Shown: piece after piece, positions 1 through 5,290 of the stretch | How positions within the stretch are numbered: position 1 is the first letter of the stretch | How the letters are laid out: each line of letters starts with the position of its first letter | NCBI GenBank assembly: GCA_028694545.1 | Contig: JAQVKV010000237.1 | Coordinates: 1 to 5,290 of the forward strand | DNA from: Zavarzinia sp. | GTDB lineage: Bacteria; Pseudomonadota; Alphaproteobacteria; Zavarziniales; Zavarziniaceae | Length of the DNA stretch: 5,290 bases | Direction: 5' to 3' | Notes under the pieces: generated by a model | Told to the model about the DNA's origin: nothing | The model's input: only the letters and a program-made list of their open reading frames with translations | The model's database searches: none | Made by a program: the position numbers and the translations under genes

Positions 1-483
1 ATTGGCCCGGTTGCGCAATTCGGGCAGCAGATGGCGTAGCACGATGCCGGTATGGGCGATGTCGAGCACATTCTGGCGCCGGGCCATCAGGAGCACGGGC
101 GGCCGCCGCGACAGCCGGGTCAGGGCGCCCAGCAGGCGGGAGAGGGCGGCGCGACGGTCTGTCAGGGCGGCGAGTTTCTCGCCTTCCGAGGCGCCGAGCT
201 CGGCCATGCGCCGTTCGATGGCGTCGGCCGCCGCCTCGCGCTCGCGCAATTGCGCCGCGCGTTCCACAAGCTCGTTCTTCAGGGCGCCGATCTCGGCGGC
301 GAGGCGGGCCTTTTCCGCCGCCGCCTCGGCCTGACGCCTGCGCGCGTTCTCGAGTTCCGCCTGGACGGCGCGAAGCTTCTCGGGATCGGCCTCGTCTGCG
401 GCGAGGCCGATCGGGGCGCCGCCGAGGAGGGCCCCGGCGACAATGGTGGTCAGCAGGAAAGGCGAAGGGCGCCCGTCACGCAC
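1..483 (-). CDS. EnvC-like murein hydrolase activator, N-terminal part (truncated by window edge)
   Basis: An open frame of 161 codons runs off the window at position 1. It begins with a typical Sec signal peptide: a short Arg-containing n-region, a hydrophobic core at about 9-27 (FLLTTIVAGALL followed by GGAPIGL) and likely cleavage near A28 or A29. An Ala/Glu/Arg-rich coiled coil follows (about 33-121), then the segment RRPPVLLMARRQNVLD (126-141) and a helix with RHLLPELRNRA. This layout matches the periplasmic EnvC/NlpD-type proteins that normally end in a degenerate LytM/M23 domain and activate amidases during cell division; the LytM domain would lie outside the window. The chosen start is GTG 483, overlapping the gpmI stop by 8 bp; another in-frame GTG lies at 504, and neither has a strong Shine-Dalgarno. 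A genuine M23 endopeptidase is not excluded, since catalytic residues are not visible. Confidence 0.85.
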   Translation of the reverse strand, partial: MRDGRPSPFLLTTIVAGALLGGAPIGLAADEADPEKLRAVQAELENARRRQAEAAAEKARLAAEIGALKNELVERAAQLREREAAADAIERRMAELGASEGEKLAALTDRRAALSRLLGALTRLSRRPPVLLMARRQNVLDIAHTGIVLRHLLPELRNRAN

Positions 484-2074
484 TTGCGCGCCGTTCGGGG
501 GCACGGGCCGCAGTGCCGGCCTCGGCCGGCACCAGCAGGGAGTGCCCCGTCATCGCCGCCGGCTGCGTGATCCCGAGGAAGGGCAGCAGGGTCGGCGCGA
601 TATCGGCCAGGCGGCCATCGGCAATAGCAACGTCGCTTTGCGCGTTGAACAGCAGGGCGGGCACCAGATTGGTGGTATGGGCGGTATGGGCGTCCCTGGT
701 CTCGGCGTCGAACATCTGCTCGATATTGCCGTGGTCGGCGGTCACCAGCATGACACCGCCCGCCGCCTCGACCGCCTGCGACAGCCGGCCGAGGCAGGTG
801 TCGATGGTTTCCACCGCCTCGATCGCCGCCGCCATGATGCCCGTATGGCCGACCATGTCGGGATTGGCGTAATTGACGACGATGAGATCGTAGGTCTTGC
901 CCGCGATCGCCTCGACCAGACGGTCGGTCACCTCAAGCGCCGACATGGCGGGGGCGAGATCATAGGTGGCGACTTTCGGGCTCGGTACCAGGATGCGGTC
1001 CTCGCCCTCGAACACGGTTTCCTCGCCCCCGTTGAAGAAGAAGGTGACGTGGGCATATTTCTCGGTCTCGGCGATGCGAAGCTGCTTCTTGCCCGCCTTG
1101 GCGACGACGGCGCCCAGCGGATCCTCCACCCGTTCCGCCGGGAAGATGGCGGGCATCAGGGCGTTGAGTTGGCTGGAATATTCCACCATGCCGGCAACCG
1201 CGGCGAAGGCCGGCACGCGGGCGCGGGCGAAACCGTCGAAGTCGGCGTCCAGCAGGGCGATCAGGATCTCGCGCGCGCGGTCGGCGCGGAAATTGGCCAT
1301 CAGCAGGCCATCGCCGTCATTCATGCCGCGATAGGCGCCGATCGCCGTCGGGGGCGCGAATTCATCGGTCTTCTCGGCGGCATAGGCGGCTTCGATCGCC
1401 GCGCGCGCGGTCGGGGCGCTGGCGCCCACGGCGTCGACCATGGCGGCATAGGCGAGACCGACGCGGTCCCAGCGCTTGTCGCGGTCCATGGCGAAATAGC
1501 GCCCGGAGACCGTGCCGAAGCGCCAGCCCTGCACGCCCTCCAGCGCGGCTTCGAATTCGGCGAGGAAGCCAAGCGCGCTCTTTGGCGGGGTATCGCGGCC
1601 ATCGAGGAAGCCGTGCACGACGACATCGACGCCATGGCTCGACGCGATCTTGATCAGGGCGGCCATATGGTCCTGATGGGAATGGACGCCGCCCGGCGAC
1701 AGCAGGCCGAGCAGGTGAAGCACACCGCCCGACGCCTTCACCGCCGTGATCGTGCGCAGCAGGACGGCATTGTCCGCCAGCGTGCCGTCGCCGATCGCCT
1801 GATCGATGCGCGGCAGGTCCTGCATGACGACGCGGCCGCCGCCCAGGTTCATGTGGCCGACCTCGGAATTGCCCATCTGCCCGTCGGGCAGGCCGACGGA
1901 CAGGCCGGAGGTGCGGATCAGCGCGCGCGGGCAAGTATCGATCAGGTGGCGCCAGTTCGGCGTCCGGGCCCTGGCGATCGCGTTGTCCTCACCGCCTTCG
2001 CGCCAGCCCCAACCGTCCAGGATGCAGAGGACGACAGGTTTCTGCGGGTTCACGGGAAGAGTTGCGTCAGTCAT
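476..2074 (-). CDS. gpmI: 2,3-bisphosphoglycerate-independent phosphoglycerate mutase
   Basis: GpmI interconverts 3- and 2-phosphoglycerate in glycolysis and gluconeogenesis through a phosphoserine intermediate, using two Mn2+ ions (alkaline phosphatase superfamily). The protein is 532 residues, slightly above the usual ~510. All expected active-site residues are visible: D20 in CILDGWG, nucleophile S70 in GQMGNSEVGH, D406 and H410 in NPDMVGHTG, D447 and H448 in TADHGN, and H465 in AHTTN. Substrate-site residues also fit: H131, R160-D161, R192, R198, R263, R266 and K339. The ATG at 2074 has an AAGG (2085-2082) seven bases upstream. The 49 bp before it are less GC-rich than their surroundings, but I see no convincing promoter, so read-through from rlmH is likely. 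The C-terminal Ala/Arg-rich tail (from about 518) overlaps the start of the next gene by 8 bp. Confidence 0.98.
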   Translation of the reverse strand: MTDATLPVNPQKPVVLCILDGWGWREGGEDNAIARARTPNWRHLIDTCPRALIRTSGLSVGLPDGQMGNSEVGHMNLGGGRVVMQDLPRIDQAIGDGTLADNAVLLRTITAVKASGGVLHLLGLLSPGGVHSHQDHMAALIKIASSHGVDVVVHGFLDGRDTPPKSALGFLAEFEAALEGVQGWRFGTVSGRYFAMDRDKRWDRVGLAYAAMVDAVGASAPTARAAIEAAYAAEKTDEFAPPTAIGAYRGMNDGDGLLMANFRADRAREILIALLDADFDGFARARVPAFAAVAGMVEYSSQLNALMPAIFPAERVEDPLGAVVAKAGKKQLRIAETEKYAHVTFFFNGGEETVFEGEDRILVPSPKVATYDLAPAMSALEVTDRLVEAIAGKTYDLIVVNYANPDMVGHTGIMAAAIEAVETIDTCLGRLSQAVEAAGGVMLVTADHGNIEQMFDAETRDAHTAHTTNLVPALLFNAQSDVAIADGRLADIAPTLLPFLGITQPAAMTGHSLLVPAEAGTAARAPERRASA

Positions 2075-2123
2075 GGCCTAACCTTGAACGAAGAATGCGA
2101 ACGCCGGGTTAACTCTCTATTGG

Positions 2124-2591
2124 TCACGCACGGTGATAAGGGTGCCCGTCCAGAATGGTTCCGGCACGGTAGAGCTGCTCCGCAAGCATGGCACGGACCA
2201 TCAGGTGCGGCCATGTCGCCGGCCCGAAGGAATAGCAGAATGCGGCGCGGCTGCGAACATTGTCGTCGTGCCCGTCGGCCCCGCCGATGAGAAAGGCGAC
2301 TTTTCCGACCCCTTGCGCCCGGAAACGATCCAGCCGTTCCGCCAGCGCCTCCGACGACAGCACGTCGCCCCGCCCGTCCATGGCGACGATGGCCGCCCCC
2401 GCCGGCACCGCCGCCAGCAGCAATTCGCCCTCGCGTTTCTGGCGTGCAAGGCCGGACAGGCGCTTCTCCTCGACCTCGATGACTTCGATCGGCGGCTTCA
2501 AACGCTTCGCATAGGTCTCGAACAGGGTGCGTTCCGGGTCCTTGGCGCCGAAGCGCCCGACCGCGACGAGGGAGAGTTTCAGGCCCAGCAT
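2124..2591 (-). CDS. rlmH: 23S rRNA (pseudouridine1915-N3)-methyltransferase RlmH
   Basis: RlmH is a small SPOUT-class, SAM-dependent enzyme that methylates N3 of pseudouridine 1915 in helix 69 of 23S rRNA, acting on assembled 70S ribosomes. The predicted protein is 155 residues, matching the family's usual length. It shows the SAM-binding trefoil-knot segment FLIGGADGH (100-108), the SFGPATWPHLMVR stretch (121-133) and the conserved C-terminal tail AEQLYRAGTILDGHPYHR (137-154), whose Y152, H153 and R154 are family hallmarks. The ATG at 2591 is chosen because of its strong Shine-Dalgarno and because the product then begins as RlmH proteins do. It is flanked by the rsfS-side inverted repeat and by gpmI, 49 bp downstream. 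The neighbourhood places two ribosome subunit-interface factors, RsfS and RlmH, side by side. Confidence 0.96.
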   Translation of the reverse strand: MLGLKLSLVAVGRFGAKDPERTLFETYAKRLKPPIEVIEVEEKRLSGLARQKREGELLLAAVPAGAAIVAMDGRGDVLSSEALAERLDRFRAQGVGKVAFLIGGADGHDDNVRSRAAFCYSFGPATWPHLMVRAMLAEQLYRAGTILDGHPYHRA

Positions 2592-2596
2592 GGTCG

Positions 2597-2602
2597 CCTC
2601 CT
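2597..2602 (-). promoter_or_regulatory. Shine-Dalgarno of rlmH, fixing its start
   Basis: AGGAGG lies five bases before the ATG at 2591. It decides against the longer in-frame ATG at 2651, whose extra 20 residues would be encoded by the inverted repeat and do not resemble an RlmH N-terminus. Confidence 0.85.
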
Positions 2603-2606
2603 CCCG

Positions 2607-2688
2607 TCGTCGCCCCGGCGAAGGCCTGGGCCTTGGAGCCAGCGGGCGCATGACGCCGTAAAGATCCCGGCTTTCGCCGGGATGACGA
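2607..2688. repeat. REP-like imperfect inverted repeat between rsfS and rlmH
   Basis: Two 26-bp arms, 2607-2632 and 2663-2688, are inverted copies of each other with 20 of 26 positions matching, separated by 30 bp. Each arm can also fold alone. The right arm holds a perfect 8-bp stem (2664-2671 with 2676-2683); on the transcribed minus strand its loop reads GAAA, a GNRA-type tetraloop. Translated on the plus strand, the element gives the RRRPG...IPAFAGMT style of peptide that is familiar from spurious ORFs over dispersed palindromic repeats in GC-rich proteobacteria. It fills most of the 112-bp gap and stops just short of the rlmH Shine-Dalgarno. Its status as a dispersed genomic repeat is inferred, because only one copy is in this window. 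Confidence 0.75.
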
Positions 2689-2703
2689 AAACGGAGGGCC
2701 CTG

Positions 2704-3279
2704 TCACTCCACGTCGGGCCGGAAATCCGCCTGCCACATCTTCTCGAGCTTGTAGAACTCGCGAACCTCGGGACGGAACAGGTGGACGATGACGTCGTTG
2801 GCGTCGATCAGCACCCAGTCGCCGGCGGATTTGCCCTCGGTCCGGCAGGGGCCGAGCTTGGCTTCGTCCACCGCCTTCACGACGTAATCGGCAAGCGCTG
2901 TGACCTGGCGGCCCGAACGGCCATTGGCGATCACCATGAAATCCGCGATCGACGATTTGCCGGCGAGATCGATGGTCAGGATCTCTTCCGCCTTGTTGTC
3001 GTCCAGCGTCTTCACGATGAGATCGAGCAGGGCGCGTACGCTGTCCGACGGCGCCGCCTTCTTCGGTTTCGTCTTGCGCGGCTTCTTGCGCTCCGCCTCC
3101 ATGTCGACCGTGATCAAGGTCGCGTCGGCCGCGGGTTCGGCCTCGGCCGCTACCTTTTTCAGGCGGATGCGCTTCGGCTTGGCCAGCGCTTCGGCTTCGG
3201 TTGCTTCCGCCGGGGCGGCGGCAACCTTGCGGGTTTTCTTCTTCGGTTCCCCGGTGGCTTCAGGGGCGACGACGGTCAC
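2704..3279 (-). CDS. rsfS: Ribosomal silencing factor RsfS (Iojap/DUF143 family) with a basic N-terminal extension
   Basis: RsfS binds ribosomal protein uL14 on the 50S subunit and blocks joining with 30S, lowering translation under nutrient limitation. From GTG 3279 the protein is 191 residues. The RsfS domain occupies about 78-182, with SSIADFMVIANGRSGRQV (109-126), EGKSAGDWVLIDANDVIVHLF (148-168, key E148, W155, D159) and PEVREFYKLEKMW (170-182). The E. coli protein is about 105 residues, so the first ~77 residues here are additional: Lys/Arg/Ala/Pro/Glu-rich, low complexity, probably disordered. The annotated GTG has only a weak GGAAG upstream. The frame stays open back to the nadD TAG, and 14 of its 15 codons there end in G or C; a strong AGGAGG precedes ATC 3315 and CTG 3312. 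The real protein may therefore be 11 or 12 residues longer. Family identity is firm; the start is not. Confidence 0.94.
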   Translation of the reverse strand: MTVVAPEATGEPKKKTRKVAAAPAEATEAEALAKPKRIRLKKVAAEAEPAADATLITVDMEAERKKPRKTKPKKAAPSDSVRALLDLIVKTLDDNKAEEILTIDLAGKSSIADFMVIANGRSGRQVTALADYVVKAVDEAKLGPCRTEGKSAGDWVLIDANDVIVHLFRPEVREFYKLEKMWQADFRPDVE

Positions 3280-3320
3280 GTCGTCTTCCGGGGTCTTCTT
3301 GCGCGGGGGCAGGATCTTGT

Positions 3321-3326
3321 CCTCCT
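3321..3326 (-). promoter_or_regulatory. Strong Shine-Dalgarno (AGGAGG) overlapping the nadD stop, probably for rsfS
   Basis: On the minus strand the nadD stop TAG runs straight into AGGAGG. Five bases later comes ATC (3315-3313) and eight bases later CTG (3312-3310), both in the rsfS frame. The same AGGAGG with 5-base spacing precedes the ATG of rlmH in this window. The GTG at 3279 is 41 bases away, too far to be served by this site. This suggests rsfS starts at a non-AUG codon here, or that the ATC is an altered ATG. Confidence 0.6.
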
Positions 3327-3936
3327 AGCGGGCGCGGGCGGCGCGGATGGCGGTGGCGGATGCCGGGTTCAGTTTCATGGTGACGAAGCCCCATGCCGGG
3401 GTTCGTGCGGTCTTAAGGCTGCGGCGGGCGGGGCCGGAGCGCCGGCAGGCGGCGAAGCGATGCGCGGCGGGTCCGCCCAATGCCGCCAGAGAATAGGTAG
3501 GGCGGTCGAAGACGGCAACCGGCACGTCGGCGAAGATGCGCTGCCAGTCGCGCCAGCGGTGAATGGTGGCGAGATTGTCCGCCCCCATCAGCCAGACGAA
3601 CCGCAGGCGTGGGAAGCGTCGGCGCAGCCGCCGGATCGTCTCGGCGGTATAGACCGTGCCGAGGCGGGTCTCGAGATCGGTGGCGAGAAGTCGGGGGTGC
3701 TCCGCGATGACGCCACGCGCCGAGGCGAGGCGGTCCGCCAGTCCCGCCATTTCCGTCGGCGACTTCAGCGGGTTCTGCGGCGAGACCAGCCACCACACCT
3801 GATCCAGCCCCAATTGCCGCAGGGCGGACAGGCTGAGGTCCAGATGGCCGTCATGGGCGGGGTTGAAGGAACCGCCGAACAGCCCGATGGTCAGGCCGCC
3901 GACGGCTCCCGCCGTCCTGATGCGCGCGTTGCTCAA
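3325..3936 (-). CDS. nadD: Nicotinate-nucleotide adenylyltransferase
   Basis: NadD transfers AMP from ATP to nicotinate mononucleotide, giving deamido-NAD in the de novo and salvage routes to NAD(P). With the TTG start at 3936 the protein is 203 residues, a normal NadD length. It shows the nucleotidyltransferase motif GLFGGSFNPAHDGH (18-31, HxGH at 28-31), VSPQNPLK (51-58), WLMGADNL (115-122) and, near the C-terminus, SATAIR (193-198), a variant of the ISSTxIR ATP-binding motif. An alternative ATG at 4002 gives 225 residues, but its first codons overlap the conserved end of proA by 35 bp and add a tail with no recognisable family sequence. Neither start has a clear Shine-Dalgarno, so the choice of TTG is tentative. 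The TAG stop is in the same frame as rsfS and overlaps the Shine-Dalgarno that appears to serve rsfS. Confidence 0.93.
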   Translation of the reverse strand: MSNARIRTAGAVGGLTIGLFGGSFNPAHDGHLDLSLSALRQLGLDQVWWLVSPQNPLKSPTEMAGLADRLASARGVIAEHPRLLATDLETRLGTVYTAETIRRLRRRFPRLRFVWLMGADNLATIHRWRDWQRIFADVPVAVFDRPTYSLAALGGPAAHRFAACRRSGPARRSLKTARTPAWGFVTMKLNPASATAIRAARAR

Positions 3937-3967
3937 GGGATCGGATCGGTCTTCGGGCGCGGGTCGG

Positions 3968-5257
3968 TCAGGGCCGGCACTGGCCGTCGCCCCGCACCAC
4001 ATATTTCATGGTGGTGAGCTGTTCCGCGCCCACGGGCCCGCGCGCGTGCAGGCGCCCCGTGGAAATGCCGATCTCGGCGCCGAAGCCGAATTCGCCGCCA
4101 TCCGCATATTGGGTGGAGGCGTTCAGGATGACGATGGCGGAATCGACCGCGCTCAGGAACTTCTCCGCCGCGACCGGGTCCTCGGTCACGATGGCGTCCG
4201 TATGGCCACTGCCGTGGCGCGCGATATGGGCGATCGCCGCGTCGACCCCGTCGACCAGCCTGACGGCGACGATGGCTTCCAGGAATTCCGTGTCCCAGTC
4301 GGCGTCGGTGGCGGGCACGACCCGGGGGTCGGCGGCCATGGACGCGGCATCGCCCCGCACCTCGCAGCCGGCGTCGGCCAGCATCCTGACGATCGCGGCG
4401 ATCAGCGGCCCGGCGGCGACATCGACCAGCACGGTCTCGGCGGCACCGCAGACGCCGGTCCGGCGCAGCTTGGCGTTCTTCACGATCGCCAGCGCCTTTT
4501 CGGGATCGGCCTTGCCGTCGACATAGACATGGTTGTTGCCGTCGAGATGGGCGAGCACGGGGACGCGCGCATCCGCCTGCACCCGGGCGACCAGCGACTT
4601 GCCGCCGCGCGGCACGATCACGTCGATCACGTCCTGCGCCGCCAGCATGGCGCCGACCACCGCCCGGTCCGCGACGGGCACGAGCTGCACCGCGTCCGCC
4701 GGCACGCCGTGCGCCGCCATGCCCGAGACGAAGGCTTGGTGGATGGCGCGAGACGAATTCAGCGCTTCGGAACCGCCGCGCAGGATGACCGCGTTGCCCG
4801 AACGCAGGCACAGGGCGGCGGCGTCCGCCGTCACGTTCGGCCGGCTTTCGTAGATGATGCCGATGACACCAATGGGCACGCGCACCCGCTGGATGTGCAG
4901 GCCGTTCGGCCGGTCCCATTCGGCGGCGATGCTGTTCACCGGGTCCGGCAGGGCGGCCACGGTCTCGATGCCAGCGGCGATGCCTTCGATCCGCGCCTCG
5001 TTCAGCAGCAGGCGGTCGAGCAGGGCATTGCTCAGGCCCCTGGCCCGGCCGCGCTCGAGGTCTATCGCATTGGCGGCGAGGATCGCGGGGGTTGCGGTGC
5101 GAATGGCGGCGGCGGCGGCGTTCAGGGCATCGGTCTTCCGCGCCGGCGGCAGGCTGGCCAGCATCCGCGCGGCGGCGCGGGCGCGGGCGCCCATGTCGGC
5201 CACGAGGGCGGTCGCATCCAGGGTTTCGGCGGCTTTGGCCAGGCTTGCTTCACGCAT
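3968..5257 (-). CDS. proA: Gamma-glutamyl phosphate reductase (glutamate-5-semialdehyde dehydrogenase)
   Basis: ProA performs the second step of proline synthesis from glutamate: NADPH-dependent reduction of glutamyl 5-phosphate to glutamate 5-semialdehyde, in the cytoplasm. The 429-residue protein has the full family length. Visible landmarks are the cofactor-domain segment [17 protein letters not shown] (about 127-143), the segment [11 protein letters not shown] (159-169), the catalytic cysteine C270 in [13 protein letters not shown], and the family signature around V335-I356 with HGSGHTDAI. The C-terminus [17 protein letters not shown] (407-423) is typical of ProA. The ATG at 5257 lies 9 bp after the putative proB stop, preceded by a purine-rich AGAAGAAG stretch that can act as a weak ribosome binding site. 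The gene is intact and leads directly into nadD. Identification is secure; only the exact N-terminus is open. Confidence 0.97.
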   Translation of the reverse strand: MREASLAKAAETLDATALVADMGARARAAARMLASLPPARKTDALNAAAAAIRTATPAILAANAIDLERGRARGLSNALLDRLLLNEARIEGIAAGIETVAALPDPVNSIAAEWDRPNGLHIQRVRVPIGVIGIIYESRPNVTADAAALCLRSGNAVILRGGSEALNSSRAIHQAFVSGMAAHGVPADAVQLVPVADRAVVGAMLAAQDVIDVIVPRGGKSLVARVQADARVPVLAHLDGNNHVYVDGKADPEKALAIVKNAKLRRTGVCGAAETVLVDVAAGPLIAAIVRMLADAGCEVRGDAASMAADPRVVPATDADWDTEFLEAIVAVRLVDGVDAAIAHIARHGSGHTDAIVTEDPVAAEKFLSAVDSAIVILNASTQYADGGEFGFGAEIGISTGRLHARGPVGAEQLTTMKYVVRGDGQCRP

Positions 5258-5266
5258 GATCTTCTT

Positions 5267-5290
5267 CTAACCGTCAATCGCGAGGTCGTC
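5267..5290 (-). CDS. proB: Probable glutamate 5-kinase, C-terminal end only (partial)
   Basis: Reading the minus strand from the window edge, seven sense codons (DDLAIDG) are followed by TAG, ending 9 bp before the proA start. ProB proteins commonly end in an Arg-Asp-Asp-Leu-type tail after the PUA domain, and proB usually sits immediately upstream of proA. ProB phosphorylates glutamate to glutamyl 5-phosphate, the substrate of ProA. Only about 21 coding bases are visible, so the call rests on position and a short tail motif; it is an inference rather than a recognised domain. Confidence 0.5.
   Translation of the reverse strand, partial: DDLAIDG

Noticed and set aside
2075..2123. Possible promoter or CtrA-like site (GTTAACC) before gpmI
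   Set aside because: Only a single GTTAAC palindrome is present, with no second half-site at the expected spacing and no convincing -35/-10 pair, so the evidence is too weak to annotate.
443..2290. 615-codon open frame on the plus strand opposite gpmI and rlmH
   Set aside because: It is a GC-bias shadow. It is antisense to gpmI, in which all catalytic residues are recognisable, and its translation is low-complexity His/Gly/Arg-rich with no known domain.
2592..2651. Longer rlmH form starting at ATG 2651
   Set aside because: Its extra 20 residues are encoded by the inverted repeat, and the AGGAGG at 2602-2597 points to ATG 2591.
2664..2683. Intrinsic terminator after rsfS
   Set aside because: The stem is strong, but no run of T follows it on the minus strand, and the element is better explained as part of the REP-like repeat.
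2782..4017. 411-codon open frame on the plus strand opposite rsfS and nadD
   Set aside because: It is antisense to two clear conserved genes, and its translation is Gly/Arg-rich with no family resemblance.
3933..4919. 328-codon open frame on the minus strand inside proA
   Set aside because: It is a frame-shifted shadow of proA, extremely Arg-rich; the proA frame carries C270 and the complete family signature.

Overview
The window is GC-rich chromosomal DNA, and every credible gene lies on the minus strand, so transcription runs from position 5290 towards 1. In that direction the order is proB (last codons only), proA, nadD, rsfS, rlmH, gpmI, and the 5' part of an envC-like peptidoglycan hydrolase activator gene. 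This proBA-nadD-rsfS-rlmH-gpmI-envC order, the very high G/C at third codon positions and the protein sequences point to an alphaproteobacterium, probably Rhodospirillales-like. The lineage is inferred from gene order and sequence style, not from a database search.

Region by region: 5267-5290 holds the probable ProB C-terminus, followed 9 bp later by proA (5257-3968). nadD follows (most likely 3936-3325, alternatively from 4002). rsfS ends at 2704; it can be annotated from GTG 3279, but a strong Shine-Dalgarno sequence overlapping the nadD stop suggests a more upstream, non-AUG start. The 112 bp between rsfS and rlmH hold an imperfect inverted repeat (2607-2688) of the REP-like kind. It ends just before the rlmH ribosome binding site. 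rlmH (2591-2124), gpmI (2074-476) and the envC-like gene (483-1, running off the window) complete the cluster.

The genes look like one co-directional, closely packed housekeeping cluster: proline synthesis (ProB, ProA), NAD synthesis (NadD), two ribosome-interface factors (RsfS silencing factor and the RlmH 23S rRNA methyltransferase), lower glycolysis (cofactor-independent phosphoglycerate mutase) and cell-wall remodelling. No rRNA, tRNA, CRISPR array, transposase or prophage gene was seen, and no intergenic stretch exceeds about 110 bp.

No undescribed multi-gene system is visible. The points most worth a second look are the start of rsfS, the in-frame TAG separating nadD from rsfS, and the REP-like element placed directly upstream of the rlmH Shine-Dalgarno.
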